From contig CANIVF010000035.1 in the NCBI GenBank assembly GCA_947470895.1, forward strand, positions 1 to 41,890: a stretch of 41,890 nt of DNA. The letters run 5' to 3'. This document shows, piece after piece, positions 1-8,589 of this stretch. The position numbers were made by a program, and so were the translations under genes. Every line of letters begins with the position of its first letter. Position 1 is the stretch's first letter. The DNA is from Bacteroidota bacterium (GTDB lineage: Bacteria; Bacteroidota; Bacteroidia; Cytophagales; Cyclobacteriaceae). The notes below the pieces were generated by a model. That model was not told the origin of the DNA and made no database searches. It saw only the letters and a program-made list of their open reading frames with translations.

Positions 1-167
1 AATAGAATTCGATATAACTCTATGAAAATCAGGCTCTTTGAGCAAGTATTATTCCAAACCATCCTAATGCTATGCATTAGAAACTAACTGATTGATTCTC
101 ATAGAGAAAGAAGTTATCCACAAACTCTAATGCATAATCTAGGATAAACCATCATTCAGAAACCGCT

Positions 168-206
168 AAAAAATAAGAAGCCTGCATTCTTTCGAAAACA
201 GGCTTC
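168..206 (-). terminator. Rho-independent terminator of the glutamine synthetase gene
   Basis: Read on the minus strand, an 8-bp perfect stem (GAAGCCTG / CAGGCTTC, plus-strand arms 177-184 and 199-206) with a 14-nt loop is followed by a T-rich tract (plus-strand A-rich 168-176). It lies about 20 bases beyond the glnN stop codon, so it most simply ends that transcript. Confidence 0.8.
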
Positions 207-228
207 CACTTTTATTATAAAAAATTAC

Positions 229-2391
229 CTATCTGAGGAAAAGCAATTCTCTGTACTTCACCAGAGGCCAATCTTCATCATCGACCAACAGTTCAAGCTT
301 GTCCACAGCATCACGGATTTTATCAAAGTATTTCTCTTTGATATCATCGCAATAGGCAAAAGCACGCTTGTGCGTATCGGTGATCTTATTGATGCGCTTA
401 CGTTCTTCCACCATTTCGCGGGTACCGGTTTTAATCGTTTCGATATGTCCGGAGATGTCCTTGATTGTTTGAAGCACTGCTCCATTATCTAAACCAAGAC
501 CTTTCAATCCATTGGCATTGGTGATCAACTTATTCTGGTAAGCAATGGCGGTAGGAATGATGTGGTTCATCGCCAGATCGCCAATAACGCGCGCTTCAAT
601 TTGCACACGCTTTATGTAGCTTTCTAACTTGATTTCATTGCGCGCTTCCACCTCTTTGTGGCTCATCACATCATGCTTCTCAAATAAGCTCAACGATTTC
701 TTTGAAACATAGGCTTCGATAGCACGCGGCATTGTTTTGATGTTGCTCAAGCCGCGCTTCTCTGCTTCCTTCACCCACTCGTCAGAATAACCATCGCCTT
801 CAAAACGAATTACTTTGGATTCTTTAATGTATTGGCGTAATACGTTCACGATCGCGATTCTCTTCTCTTCGCCATTCCCAATTTGCTTTGTTACCTCTGC
901 ATAGAAGTGGGTAAGCTGTTCTGCCACGATCAGGTTAAGTGCACTCATCGGAGTACCGCAATTATCGCTGCCACCTACGGCACGGAATTCAAATTTATTA
1001 CCTGTGAAGGCAAATGGTGAAGTACGGTTACGATCGGTAGCATCCAAAATGATTTCAGGGATCTGGTCGATTCCTAATTTCATGTACATGTTGTCACCCT
1101 TCTCGATCTTCACATTGCCCTTGCTTTCCAACTCATCCAATACTGCCGACATTTGCGATCCGATGAATACAGACATGATAGCTGGAGGTGCTTCGTTAGC
1201 GCCAAGACGAAAATCATTTCCTGCTGTAGCAATGCTTGCACGAAGTAGATCAGCATGCTCATGAACTGCCTTCACGGTAGTTACAAAGAAAGTTAAGAAG
1301 AGTAAATTATCGCGGGCAGAGCTTGACGGTGCATATAAGTTTACACCAGTGTCAGTAATCAATGACCAGTTATTATGTTTTCCACTTCCATTCAATCCTG
1401 AAAAAGGCTTTTCGTGGAAAAGAATTTTTAAATCGTGTTTTTCACCTACGCGGCTCATCACATCCATCATCAACTGGTTGTGATCGTTTGCAACGTTTAC
1501 TTCTTCGAACAACGGAGCCACTTCAAACTGACTTGGTGCTACTTCGTTGTGACGGGTGCGAACGGGGATACCTAATTTCCAGCTTTCAATTTCAAAATCG
1601 CGCATGAAATCATAAACACGACCTGGAATAGTTCCGAAATAATGATCTTCCATCTGCTGGCCACGTGCAGGCGCATGACCGAACACGGTACGACCTGCCA
1701 TAACGAGATCAGGACGGGCATTATACAATGCTTTGTCCACAGCGAAATATTCTTGTTCGGCACCAAGTGAAGCTACCACATGTTGAATATCCTTATCAAA
1801 TAATTGACATACTTGAGTAGCAGCAAGGTCAACAGCCTTAAGCGCTTTTAACAAAGGAGATTTTGTATCCAATGTCTCGCCTGTGTAGGACACAAAAATG
1901 GTAGGGATACTTAATGTCTTTCCATATAGAAACATGGGCGATGTAGGATCCCATGCTGTATAACCTCTAGCTTCAAAAGTACTGCGGATCCCTCCGCTTG
2001 GGAATGAAGAAGCGTCTGGCTCTTGTTGTACCAATTCACTTCCTTTAAATTTTTCGATTCCTGAAAGCGCATCAAAGAAAGAATCATGCTTCTCAGCAGT
2101 TCCACCCGTCATAGGTTGAAACCAGTGTGTGAAGTGGGTTGCGCCCTTGGAGATTGCCCATGATTTGGCAGCTGACGCTACTGCATCGGCTGTAGTATCA
2201 TCAATCTTCTCATGATTCTTGATGGCCCGACTAACTTTCTTGAAAACTGCAGGTGCAAGGGTGGCCCTCATTTGTTCCATGCCAAATACGTACTCCCCAA
2301 AGAATTTTGAAATGTTGGGGGAGGAAGATTCTACATGGACTTTGGATCGCTCATTTAGCTTTTTTAGTGCTTCAAATCTCAATTTTGCCAT
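229..2391 (-). CDS. glnN: Glutamine synthetase type III (GSIII)
   Basis: ATP-dependent condensation of ammonium and glutamate to glutamine, in the cytoplasm. The 720-residue length matches the large type III enzyme typical of Bacteroidota and cyanobacteria, not the ~450-residue type I. Family motifs are visible: HWFQPMTG near residues 89-96, the metal/glutamate-binding block HNEVAPSQFEVAP at 281-293, and FSGLNGSGKHNNWSL at 330-344. The ATG start gives the usual N-terminus and is preceded by a TAnnTTTG-type -7 box. The gene is monocistronic, with its own terminator. No PII gene or ammonium transporter is adjacent, so the sequence says nothing about nitrogen regulation beyond the promoter. Confidence 0.97.
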   Translation of the reverse strand: MAKLRFEALKKLNERSKVHVESSSPNISKFFGEYVFGMEQMRATLAPAVFKKVSRAIKNHEKIDDTTADAVASAAKSWAISKGATHFTHWFQPMTGGTAEKHDSFFDALSGIEKFKGSELVQQEPDASSFPSGGIRSTFEARGYTAWDPTSPMFLYGKTLSIPTIFVSYTGETLDTKSPLLKALKAVDLAATQVCQLFDKDIQHVVASLGAEQEYFAVDKALYNARPDLVMAGRTVFGHAPARGQQMEDHYFGTIPGRVYDFMRDFEIESWKLGIPVRTRHNEVAPSQFEVAPLFEEVNVANDHNQLMMDVMSRVGEKHDLKILFHEKPFSGLNGSGKHNNWSLITDTGVNLYAPSSSARDNLLFLTFFVTTVKAVHEHADLLRASIATAGNDFRLGANEAPPAIMSVFIGSQMSAVLDELESKGNVKIEKGDNMYMKLGIDQIPEIILDATDRNRTSPFAFTGNKFEFRAVGGSDNCGTPMSALNLIVAEQLTHFYAEVTKQIGNGEEKRIAIVNVLRQYIKESKVIRFEGDGYSDEWVKEAEKRGLSNIKTMPRAIEAYVSKKSLSLFEKHDVMSHKEVEARNEIKLESYIKRVQIEARVIGDLAMNHIIPTAIAYQNKLITNANGLKGLGLDNGAVLQTIKDISGHIETIKTGTREMVEERKRINKITDTHKRAFAYCDDIKEKYFDKIRDAVDKLELLVDDEDWPLVKYRELLFLR

Positions 2392-2770
2392 AGTGGTTGT
2401 TTTTTACAGATGGCAACAAAATTATTCCTTTTTCGATATAAGAGGATATTTTTCAAAATAGTTTTCAAAAAAATAACAATATTTTATCTAGAGTGGGTTT
2501 AAAATGAACCCAATTCAAGAATAATCATCCATATGAGCGTTCGGATAGGCTAAAGACTAATTCTTATTGTTGATCGTAATTAGGGAGGAGATGAAAATGA
2601 CTTTAACGGAAAAGTTGTTAATGAAAACAATAGTGTACTAATACGATTTGCAATCGATGCCACTACAGAATATCGAAAAACCACATAAAAAATGTGAATT
2701 AGAAAATGATCCATTTAAAAAATCTAAACTAAAACTAGCTCTTCTACGTCTTTCCTAAAAAGTTAGTCAT
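2392..2770. other. Non-coding stretch between glnN and a small ORF
   Basis: AT-rich DNA with no convincing gene. It contains the glnN promoter region. Between about 2584 and 2690 a plus-strand frame without a start codon stays open for some 33 codons with coding-like composition (it begins GGDENDFNGKVVNENN). This could be a remnant of a lost gene, but I cannot assign it to a family. Confidence 0.35.
2417..2424 (-). promoter_or_regulatory. Putative -7 promoter box of glnN
   Basis: On the minus strand the sequence TAATTTTG matches the Bacteroidota -7 consensus TAnnTTTG exactly and lies 25 bases upstream of the glnN ATG. A well-spaced -33 TTG is not obvious, so the assignment rests on the -7 box alone. 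Confidence 0.45.
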
Positions 2771-2944
2771 ATGAAAACCTTTGTGCTAAAACGCCCTGAG
2801 CTAAATACTCTTGATAAGACTGAGGCTTCCTATTTGAAGAATTTCAAATTGGCCCGCGTTAACTGGGAATTGAATCGCCAGGAAGATCGATTGTTTAAAC
2901 ACGAGGATGGACTTATGCCTACTCTAAGAAAAAGCTCTAGCTAA
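2771..2944 (+). CDS. Small unrecognised protein, 57 residues
   Basis: An ATG-initiated frame encodes 57 residues, starting MKTFVLKRPELN and ending in a short Arg/Lys/Ser tail. It is rich in charged residues, has no membrane segment or signal peptide, and gives no family match that I recognise. No strong ribosome-binding site is seen, which is normal in Bacteroidota. It ends 20 bases before the stop of the convergent head-GIN gene. It may be a true small basic protein or a chance ORF; a conserved homologue would be needed to decide. Confidence 0.35.
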   Translation: MKTFVLKRPELNTLDKTEASYLKNFKLARVNWELNRQEDRLFKHEDGLMPTLRKSSS

Positions 2945-2963
2945 TATTAAGGATCATAAATCC

Positions 2964-3644
2964 TTAGTTGGATTTTTTCACCGATCCACCACTACTTGAA
3001 TCGGTATTTGTTCTGGCAGGAGTTCCGCGGTAGCGAATACTCCCACCACTGCTTGCATGAGCATCTAATTGCTTGGTTACATTCACTTTTATAGCACCGG
3101 CACTACTTGCCCCTGCTTCTACCGTTTCGCTTTCTAATCCATACGCATCAATTTCTCCGGCACTGCTTGCATTTACCTCAAGTCGTTTTACTTTGCCCTC
3201 CAACACAACATCCCCTGCGCTGGAAGCCTCTATGATTGAGGCCTCAGCATCAATGGCTAACTCTATAGATGCGGCACTGGATACACTGACATCCAGTGAA
3301 CCGGCCCTTATAGTTCCTTCTGAAAAGACATTCGATGCAGAACTTGCTGAAATCTTATTAAGATTCACGTAAGTGATATAAACCTTCACATTTCCTTTGC
3401 GATATTTTCCATCGCGCATGTGTATTTTCAAATAACTACCCGAAACCTCCGTGAGCACATCGGATAATCGGATATCAGTAGTTTCTACTCGTATACTTTC
3501 CTTATCTCCTTTCTTCAGATACACATCAATGGCTTCCGTAGCCTTCACTCCCGTGAAACTGCCTACCGATCTTACCTCACTTTGCTGAGCAAAGGAAAAC
3601 GAAATAATAAAACTCAATATGACTATACCAACCAACTTTTTCAT
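2964..3644 (-). CDS. Secreted head-GIN domain protein (DUF2807)
   Basis: A 226-residue exported protein. Residues 1-19 form a classical signal peptide (Lys-Lys, hydrophobic core, cleavage near SFAQ). The body matches the head-GIN/DUF2807 family of putative auto-transporter adhesins: an early VGSFTGVKATEAIDVYLKKG segment, then a right-handed beta-helix-like array. In the second half, short repeats of the form ASSAG(x) or SSGGS recur about every 20 residues (roughly 120-222), as expected for coils of a solenoid. The actual function of the family is unproven; adhesion is only suggested. It stands alone, transcribed toward the small ORF. It ends in a Ser/Lys-rich tail with no sorting domain. Confidence 0.85.
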   Translation of the reverse strand: MKKLVGIVILSFIISFSFAQQSEVRSVGSFTGVKATEAIDVYLKKGDKESIRVETTDIRLSDVLTEVSGSYLKIHMRDGKYRKGNVKVYITYVNLNKISASSASNVFSEGTIRAGSLDVSVSSAASIELAIDAEASIIEASSAGDVVLEGKVKRLEVNASSAGEIDAYGLESETVEAGASSAGAIKVNVTKQLDAHASSGGSIRYRGTPARTNTDSSSGGSVKKSN

Positions 3645-3774
3645 GTTATGAGAATTTTGTCAGAAAGACCGTGAAGGTAAAAAGGGGTTGCATCATACTT
3701 GGTGATTAATAACATTTTTCAACAAGATGTAAGAAATATTCCATTTTTGAAGTAAATTTCGAAGATACAGTAAT

Positions 3775-3782
3775 TATTTTTG
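3775..3782 (+). promoter_or_regulatory. Putative -7 promoter box of the TerB-like gene
   Basis: TATTTTTG is an exact TAnnTTTG match ending 16 bases before the ATG at 3799. An upstream TTG at 3747-3749 is a possible -33 element but is a few bases too far away for the ideal spacing. Confidence 0.45.
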
Positions 3783-3798
3783 CGTAAAAATATTCATT

Positions 3799-4191
3799 AT
3801 GATTAAAGAGCAACTGAATGTACTCATAAATCTTGCTGCCAGCGACAGGTCAGTTGGCGAGCATGAAAGTAAAGTCATACATATGATTGGAAAAGCCAAT
3901 GGTATTTCAAAGGATGAAATCGATGAGATGCTGAAGAAGCCATCGGCCATTGGTGATCTGAGTTCATTTACGGAAGACCAGAAATTTGAAAACCTGTATC
4001 ATCTTATTCAATTGATGAAGAGCGATGGACAAGTATTTAAAAGCGAAATTCACTTTTGTGAACAGATCGCAGAAAAGCTTGGCTATAAAAAGGGTGTTGT
4101 CGGGGAATTGTCTTCGAAAATCTATTCAGATCCAAGCATTACAGCTGACCGAAAAATCCTTTACGAGAGAGCGCACCGATTTTTAAAATAA
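3799..4191 (+). CDS. TerB-like (tellurite resistance B family) protein
   Basis: A 130-residue soluble, all-helical protein. Its opening segment (INLAASDRSVGEHESKVI) and later repeat (LIQLMKSDGQVFKSEIHFCEQIAEKLGY) have the acidic D-G/R-x-V-x-x-x-E pattern of the TerB/DjlA-N family, in which two helical units bind metal. Members occur widely outside tellurite operons, and no ter genes are nearby, so a stress or metal-sensing role is only a family-level guess. It is monocistronic between its own promoter and a strong terminator. Confidence 0.75.
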   Translation: MIKEQLNVLINLAASDRSVGEHESKVIHMIGKANGISKDEIDEMLKKPSAIGDLSSFTEDQKFENLYHLIQLMKSDGQVFKSEIHFCEQIAEKLGYKKGVVGELSSKIYSDPSITADRKILYERAHRFLK

Positions 4192-4210
4192 CTTGTTAGA
4201 GCATAAAAAG

Positions 4211-4247
4211 TTGAAAGCCTGATTGAATATCAATCAGGCCTTTTTTA
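4211..4247 (+). terminator. Rho-independent terminator after the TerB-like gene
   Basis: A 9-bp perfect stem (GCCTGATTG 4217-4225 / CAATCAGGC 4231-4239) with a 5-nt loop is followed by a run of T. It lies between convergent genes. The minus-strand side also has a moderate T-rich tract, so it may serve both the TerB-like gene and the amidohydrolase. Confidence 0.85.
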
Positions 4248-5972
4248 TTTCTTTTCGTATAAAACTTTACCTCCTACAACCGTCATTGATACTTCCGTTG
4301 AAAGAATCTGATCGTCAGAAACGGTCATAATATCTTTTGAAAAGACAGTAAAGTCGGCCAGCTTTCCGTTGGAAATAGAGCCTTTTATAGTTTCTTCAAA
4401 GGCACCAAAGGCGGCATCAATGGTATACGATTTCAACCCTTGTGCCCGTGTCATTTTCTCTTCGGGCTCATAACCACCTTTGGGTTGACCTTGTAAGGTT
4501 TGACGGGTTACTGAAGCAAAAAATGACGCAATGGGATTAATCGGCTCTACAGGAGCATCTGTTCCGTTAACAATTTTTGCTCCCGACTTTAACAACGATT
4601 GCCACATATAAGCTCCTTCCTTAATTCTTTGCTCGCCTAAACGATCAATAGCCCATGGGCGATCGGAAGACATGTGTACTGCTTGCATGGCTGGAATCAC
4701 ACCCAATTGACCAAATCTTGGAATGTCGTTGGGAGCAATATGCTGCGCATGCTCAATTCTGAACCGATGATCTTTTACTTCCGGGTTTTCTTTAAAGGCT
4801 ATTTCGTATCGATCCAATATTTCTTTATTTGCCCTATCGCCAATTGCGTGTGAGCAAACCTGAAACCCAGCTTTAAGCGCCTGGCGCGAAGTTGCCAAAA
4901 CAGAATCCATCGATATGGTTGCCATTCCGTAAAAATCGGCCCGATCGGTATAAGGTTCCAATAACCAGGCTCCCCGTGAACCTAAAGCACCATCGCAATA
5001 CAGTTTTATAGAACGAATGGTAAGAATGTTTGAAGAATCAATTTCAGGGCCTTTCTTTAGCCATTCATTCACCAGCGGTTTATCATCGCCAGCAAGCATG
5101 ATGTACAGTCTTATGCCAAGCGTTCCCTCTTTTTTTGCTTGCCTTAAAAATTCAATGCTCCTTCTATTTTCACCCGCATCCTGAAAACTGGTAATGCCAT
5201 TGCGCAAGCAGGCTTGTGTCGCTAATTCAATGGCCTGACGATCGCGCTCATCATTTGCTGCTGGTATATGTTTATAAATCAGACCGGTCGCCAATTCATT
5301 AAATATCCCGGTAGGATTACCATTCTTATCCCGAATGATCTCTCCTCCCTCTTCAGAAACAGATTTCAAACTCTCTTTCGATAACTGATTAACCCCAGCA
5401 ATCTCCATGGCTTTGGCATTTACCTGCACCGCGTGTCCACTGGCATGTTCAAGAACAACAGGATTATTCGGAGACACCGCACTAAGCTTTTCATGCGTCT
5501 GAAACCCTTTCACCATGTTTGATGGCAAAGTGTCCCATTTATCCTGATGCCATCCTCTTCCTAAAATCCATTGACCTGGTTGTGCCTTTTCAACGGCTAT
5601 ACGAACCATCTCTACGATTTCATCATAATTTTTAGCCTTCATTAAATCCAGATCAATTTCAAAATAGCCGACACCAAAAAAATGGGCATGTCCTTCGATA
5701 AATCCGGGGGTCATCGTTTTACCCTGCAGATCAATCACCTTAGTATTTTTACCTTCCAACTTTAAGCTGTTTTTTAAATCACCAGCATAAACGATTTTAT
5801 CGCCAATAACAGCCACCGCCTCCACCACAGGGTTGGAGTCTTCAGCCGTATAGATGGTGCCTCCACGAATAATAAGATCAGCAGAAATTTGTTTTTCAGA
5901 ACAACTGAAAATGATCAGGCTGAAAAACATTACGAATGATGCTGCCACCACTGATTGAAATCGTTTATTCAT
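4245..5972 (-). CDS. YtcJ-type amidohydrolase, predicted lipoprotein
   Basis: A 575-residue metal-dependent hydrolase of the amidohydrolase-3 (YtcJ-like) family; the substrate is unknown, and members act on N-acyl or cyclic amide-type bonds. Metal motifs are visible: HxH at H95/H97 (GFIEGHAHF), the segment around KLYCDGALGSRG, QVCSHAIGD, RIEHAQH and NGTDAPVEP. The N-terminus has a hydrophobic stretch ending in the lipobox-like IFSC (Cys24), so the enzyme is probably anchored facing the periplasm. I place the start at the ATG ending at 5972. A TTG eight codons further upstream overlaps the predicted -7 box and is rejected. It is divergent from the LTA-synthase-like gene. Confidence 0.9.
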   Translation of the reverse strand: MNKRFQSVVAASFVMFFSLIIFSCSEKQISADLIIRGGTIYTAEDSNPVVEAVAVIGDKIVYAGDLKNSLKLEGKNTKVIDLQGKTMTPGFIEGHAHFFGVGYFEIDLDLMKAKNYDEIVEMVRIAVEKAQPGQWILGRGWHQDKWDTLPSNMVKGFQTHEKLSAVSPNNPVVLEHASGHAVQVNAKAMEIAGVNQLSKESLKSVSEEGGEIIRDKNGNPTGIFNELATGLIYKHIPAANDERDRQAIELATQACLRNGITSFQDAGENRRSIEFLRQAKKEGTLGIRLYIMLAGDDKPLVNEWLKKGPEIDSSNILTIRSIKLYCDGALGSRGAWLLEPYTDRADFYGMATISMDSVLATSRQALKAGFQVCSHAIGDRANKEILDRYEIAFKENPEVKDHRFRIEHAQHIAPNDIPRFGQLGVIPAMQAVHMSSDRPWAIDRLGEQRIKEGAYMWQSLLKSGAKIVNGTDAPVEPINPIASFFASVTRQTLQGQPKGGYEPEEKMTRAQGLKSYTIDAAFGAFEETIKGSISNGKLADFTVFSKDIMTVSDDQILSTEVSMTVVGGKVLYEKK

Positions 5973-5993
5973 AAATCGAATTTTATTGAACTT

Positions 5994-6001
5994 CAAAAAT
6001 A
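5994..6001 (-). promoter_or_regulatory. Putative -7 box of the amidohydrolase gene
   Basis: The minus-strand sequence TATTTTTG is an exact TAnnTTTG match. It ends 21 bases upstream of the ATG ending at 5972, and overlaps the alternative upstream TTG, which argues against that start. Confidence 0.5.
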
Positions 6002-6061
6002 CAAAGCAATTTTATTCTTGAAACACTTCTTTTTATCAACGGCACAGTGATACTCGTTTCG

Positions 6062-6069
6062 TATCTTTG
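6062..6069 (+). promoter_or_regulatory. Putative -7 box of the LTA-synthase-like gene
   Basis: TATCTTTG matches TAnnTTTG exactly and ends only 8 bases before the ATG at 6078. Transcription from it would begin at or next to the start codon, giving a leaderless or nearly leaderless mRNA. No good -33 element was found at the expected distance. Confidence 0.45.
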
Positions 6070-6077
6070 CGACCAGA

Positions 6078-7895
6078 ATGAAAGATCGTCTTCAGTTTTT
6101 TGGATTGTTGAGCGTATACTGGCTCGCATTTTTTATTTTGAGCAGGATCTTATTCCTGATTTACCTGCATGCACAAACATCTTCGTTAACCTTAAAAGAA
6201 GTACTGATGCCAATGGCATTGGGCCTTCGCATGGATGCGGCCATGACAGCCTACTGGATGATCATCACCGGGGTAGTCTTTACATGCTCACCGTTTACTT
6301 CCAATAGAACAGCTTCATTCATTCAAGGTAGTTTTACCATATTGTTTTTGATCATCTGCTCGTTGGTGGTGGTCGCTGATATCGAGCTTTATAAACATTG
6401 GGGATTTAGAATAAACTCAACCCCGCTCATGTACATAGGTTCTGAAGCCACAAGCAGTGTATCGCCAACAGTTATCATCTTATTAGTCATCATCTTCCTG
6501 CTTCTCTTTTCATTGTTCCTGATGTGGTACCAGAAGGGACTGGCTCCACGATTGAAAACTTTAGCGCCCTTAGAAAAAAAATGGGCACCGGTCTGGTTGG
6601 CTCTTACGGTAGCGCTGATCATACCTATTCGAAGTAGTTTCAGTGTGGCACCGATCAACACGGGTTTTGTTTACTTTCATAAAACAAAAGCATTTCCTAA
6701 TCATGCGGGCATCAATGCCGTATGGAATTTTTTACGCAGTGTTTCCCGTGACGATCAAAGCAAATACCCTGACAATTTTGTTCAGAATTATGAGGGTGAT
6801 TTTCAACGGTTGATGCACACCGAGGGGAAAACGAAATCAGTGATCACGATTGAAAAACCCAATGTTATTTTAATTATTCTGGAAAGTTTCACCGCTAAAA
6901 TCATTCAACCATTAGGAGGCCAGGCCGATATCACTCCTGCACTCAACGCGCTTACGAAAGAGGGTATTCTGTTTACCAATTTCTACGCAAGTGGTGATCG
7001 TACCGACAAAGGAATTGTATCCATATTAAGTGGCTATCCAGCACAGCCACGCACATCAATCATCAAATACCCTAACAAGACAGAAAGCCTACCCTATCTA
7101 CCAAGGGCGATGGAAAAAATCGGATACCATACCTCGTTCGTTTATGGTGGCAACATCGGTTTCGCAAACATGGAATCGTACCTCACCAATGCAGGCTTCG
7201 GCAATATTACTTCGGATGATGATTTTGATAGTGATATTGACAATTCCAAATGGGGTGTAGCCGATCATTATGTATTTGAACAAATGCTCAATGAATGTGA
7301 CACAGCAAAAAATCCGTTCTTTAAAGTAATGCTTTCGCTAAGCAGTCATGAACCTTTTGAGGTGCCGATGGATCCAGTCTTTAAAGGACAGGATGAAAGT
7401 TCGAAGTTTTTGAATGCCTGCTTCTACACAGATAAAAGTTTAGGGGAATTTATTCGCGAAGCAAAAAAGAAATCGTGGTGGAATAATACGTTGATTATCA
7501 TTACCGCGGATCATGGGCATCGCTTTCCAAACCCTAACGAATTAAAAGAGAAAGATCGATTTAAAATTCCAATGCTGTGGTTAGGTGGTGCCATTTCAAA
7601 ACAAGACACCACTATACAAACCTTTGGAATACAGACCGACATTTCCAATACGCTGTTAAATCAGGTGGGAGTACATGTCAACGAATTTACCTTTAGCAAA
7701 AACCTGATGGCTGATGATGTGAACTCCTTCGCACTCTATATTTTCAATAATGGCTTTGGCTATGTGGCGCCACACGATGAAAATATTTTTGACTTCGACC
7801 TTCAAAACTATTTGAAAAAAGAAGGTGATGAAAAGCAACTTCCATTGGGTAAAGCATACCTGCAAAAACTCTTTCACGATTATAATTCCCGATAA
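6078..7895 (+). CDS. LTA synthase-like membrane sulfatase / phosphoglycerol transferase
   Basis: A 605-residue protein with about five N-terminal membrane segments (within residues 8-200) and a C-terminal extracytoplasmic sulfatase-fold domain of the LtaS/MdoB group. Predicted catalytic and metal positions are visible: Glu269 in ILESF, the candidate nucleophile Thr309 in DRTDKG, and Asp478-His479 in TADHGHR. In Gram-positives the family polymerises glycerol phosphate; in Gram-negatives homologues transfer phosphoglycerol or phosphoethanolamine to envelope glycans or lipids. The Bacteroidota substrate is not known. The following gene starts 2 bases after its stop, so the two are probably co-transcribed. 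Confidence 0.88.
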   Translation: MKDRLQFFGLLSVYWLAFFILSRILFLIYLHAQTSSLTLKEVLMPMALGLRMDAAMTAYWMIITGVVFTCSPFTSNRTASFIQGSFTILFLIICSLVVVADIELYKHWGFRINSTPLMYIGSEATSSVSPTVIILLVIIFLLLFSLFLMWYQKGLAPRLKTLAPLEKKWAPVWLALTVALIIPIRSSFSVAPINTGFVYFHKTKAFPNHAGINAVWNFLRSVSRDDQSKYPDNFVQNYEGDFQRLMHTEGKTKSVITIEKPNVILIILESFTAKIIQPLGGQADITPALNALTKEGILFTNFYASGDRTDKGIVSILSGYPAQPRTSIIKYPNKTESLPYLPRAMEKIGYHTSFVYGGNIGFANMESYLTNAGFGNITSDDDFDSDIDNSKWGVADHYVFEQMLNECDTAKNPFFKVMLSLSSHEPFEVPMDPVFKGQDESSKFLNACFYTDKSLGEFIREAKKKSWWNNTLIIITADHGHRFPNPNELKEKDRFKIPMLWLGGAISKQDTTIQTFGIQTDISNTLLNQVGVHVNEFTFSKNLMADDVNSFALYIFNNGFGYVAPHDENIFDFDLQNYLKKEGDEKQLPLGKAYLQKLFHDYNSR

Positions 7896-7896
7896 C

Positions 7897-8577
7897 ATGA
7901 AGAAATTTATTTTAATTGCTTTATCCGTAGTGGGTATGGCATTAACAACCACAGCGCAAGAGGTGGGTCTTTCATTCTCTTACTTTATTCCGCGCAACGG
8001 ATATTTTTCAACACCGATTAGTCCGTTTTCCATTCGAGGGCTGGGAGTGAATCTGAATAAGTATATCGCTCTTGAAACAGGGGCTTCGCTTTATCGAATG
8101 TCTGGATTGAACATTATGGATCTTCCATTTGAAACCAAAGATGCTTTGTTAGGGCCAAACTTTACCTTGTTTGTTCCAGCTGAGTTGGTGATTCAACTTC
8201 ATGGAAAAAATGTAGAGTTTGATATTAAAGGCGGTGGCTTCGCATTTTATGGATTCGATAATAAAATGAACTACGGCAATCTTGATCGGACTATAAGGCA
8301 GTACGAAAACTGGTCGGTGGCAAACTCCAACGTAAAGTTTGAAAACAATCCTGGATTTGGTTATCACTTCGGTGCCGAGTTTACTTTTTACGTAACCCGA
8401 CAATTTGGAATCTCTCTTGAAACGAATTACCTGATGGGGCATGCAAAGTTTCCACTATCGGGTAGTTACATCGGTGGCAACACTTCCATTGAAACCGTGG
8501 AATTTGAGTATCCTGATGCTAAAGTGGATTTTACTGGTTTTGAATTTTCTATCGGCTTGATTTTCTCCAGCAAGTAG
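7897..8577 (+). CDS. Predicted outer-membrane beta-barrel-like protein
   Basis: A 226-residue protein with a clear signal peptide (residues 1-20, MKKFILIALSVVGMALTTTA, then QEVGLSF). The mature part alternates polar and hydrophobic residues with many aromatics and glycines (GFGYHFGAEFTFYVTRQFGISLETNY), and ends in a strand-like FEFSIGLIFSS, the pattern of a small outer-membrane barrel of the PorT/OmpW-like superfamily. I chose the ATG at 7897 because it begins the signal peptide; an upstream start at 7825 would lie inside the previous gene. It follows the LTA-synthase-like gene by one base, suggesting co-expression. No specific function can be given. Confidence 0.75.
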   Translation: MKKFILIALSVVGMALTTTAQEVGLSFSYFIPRNGYFSTPISPFSIRGLGVNLNKYIALETGASLYRMSGLNIMDLPFETKDALLGPNFTLFVPAELVIQLHGKNVEFDIKGGGFAFYGFDNKMNYGNLDRTIRQYENWSVANSNVKFENNPGFGYHFGAEFTFYVTRQFGISLETNYLMGHAKFPLSGSYIGGNTSIETVEFEYPDAKVDFTGFEFSIGLIFSSK

Positions 8578-8589
8578 AATCTATTTGAA

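Noticed and set aside
114-122. Replication origin signal (exact DnaA box TTATCCACA)
   Set aside because: Only one perfect box was seen, with no dnaA, dnaN or gidA gene and no box cluster. A single 9-mer match is not evidence of an origin.
3061-3340. Direct DNA repeats (GCACTACTTGC-like units)
   Set aside because: They are explained by the repeated SSAG/SSGG turns of the head-GIN protein, not by a CRISPR or mobile repeat.
3799-4191. Tellurite resistance operon
   Set aside because: Only one TerB-like gene is present; no terZ, terD, terC or terA genes lie nearby.
5973-5996. Longer amidohydrolase with a TTG start eight codons upstream
   Set aside because: The TTG overlaps the predicted -7 box and would put polar residues ahead of a good lipoprotein signal.
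7825-7896. Longer start for the barrel-like protein
   Set aside because: It would overlap the end of the LTA-synthase-like gene and hide the signal peptide; the ATG at 7897 gives a standard one.
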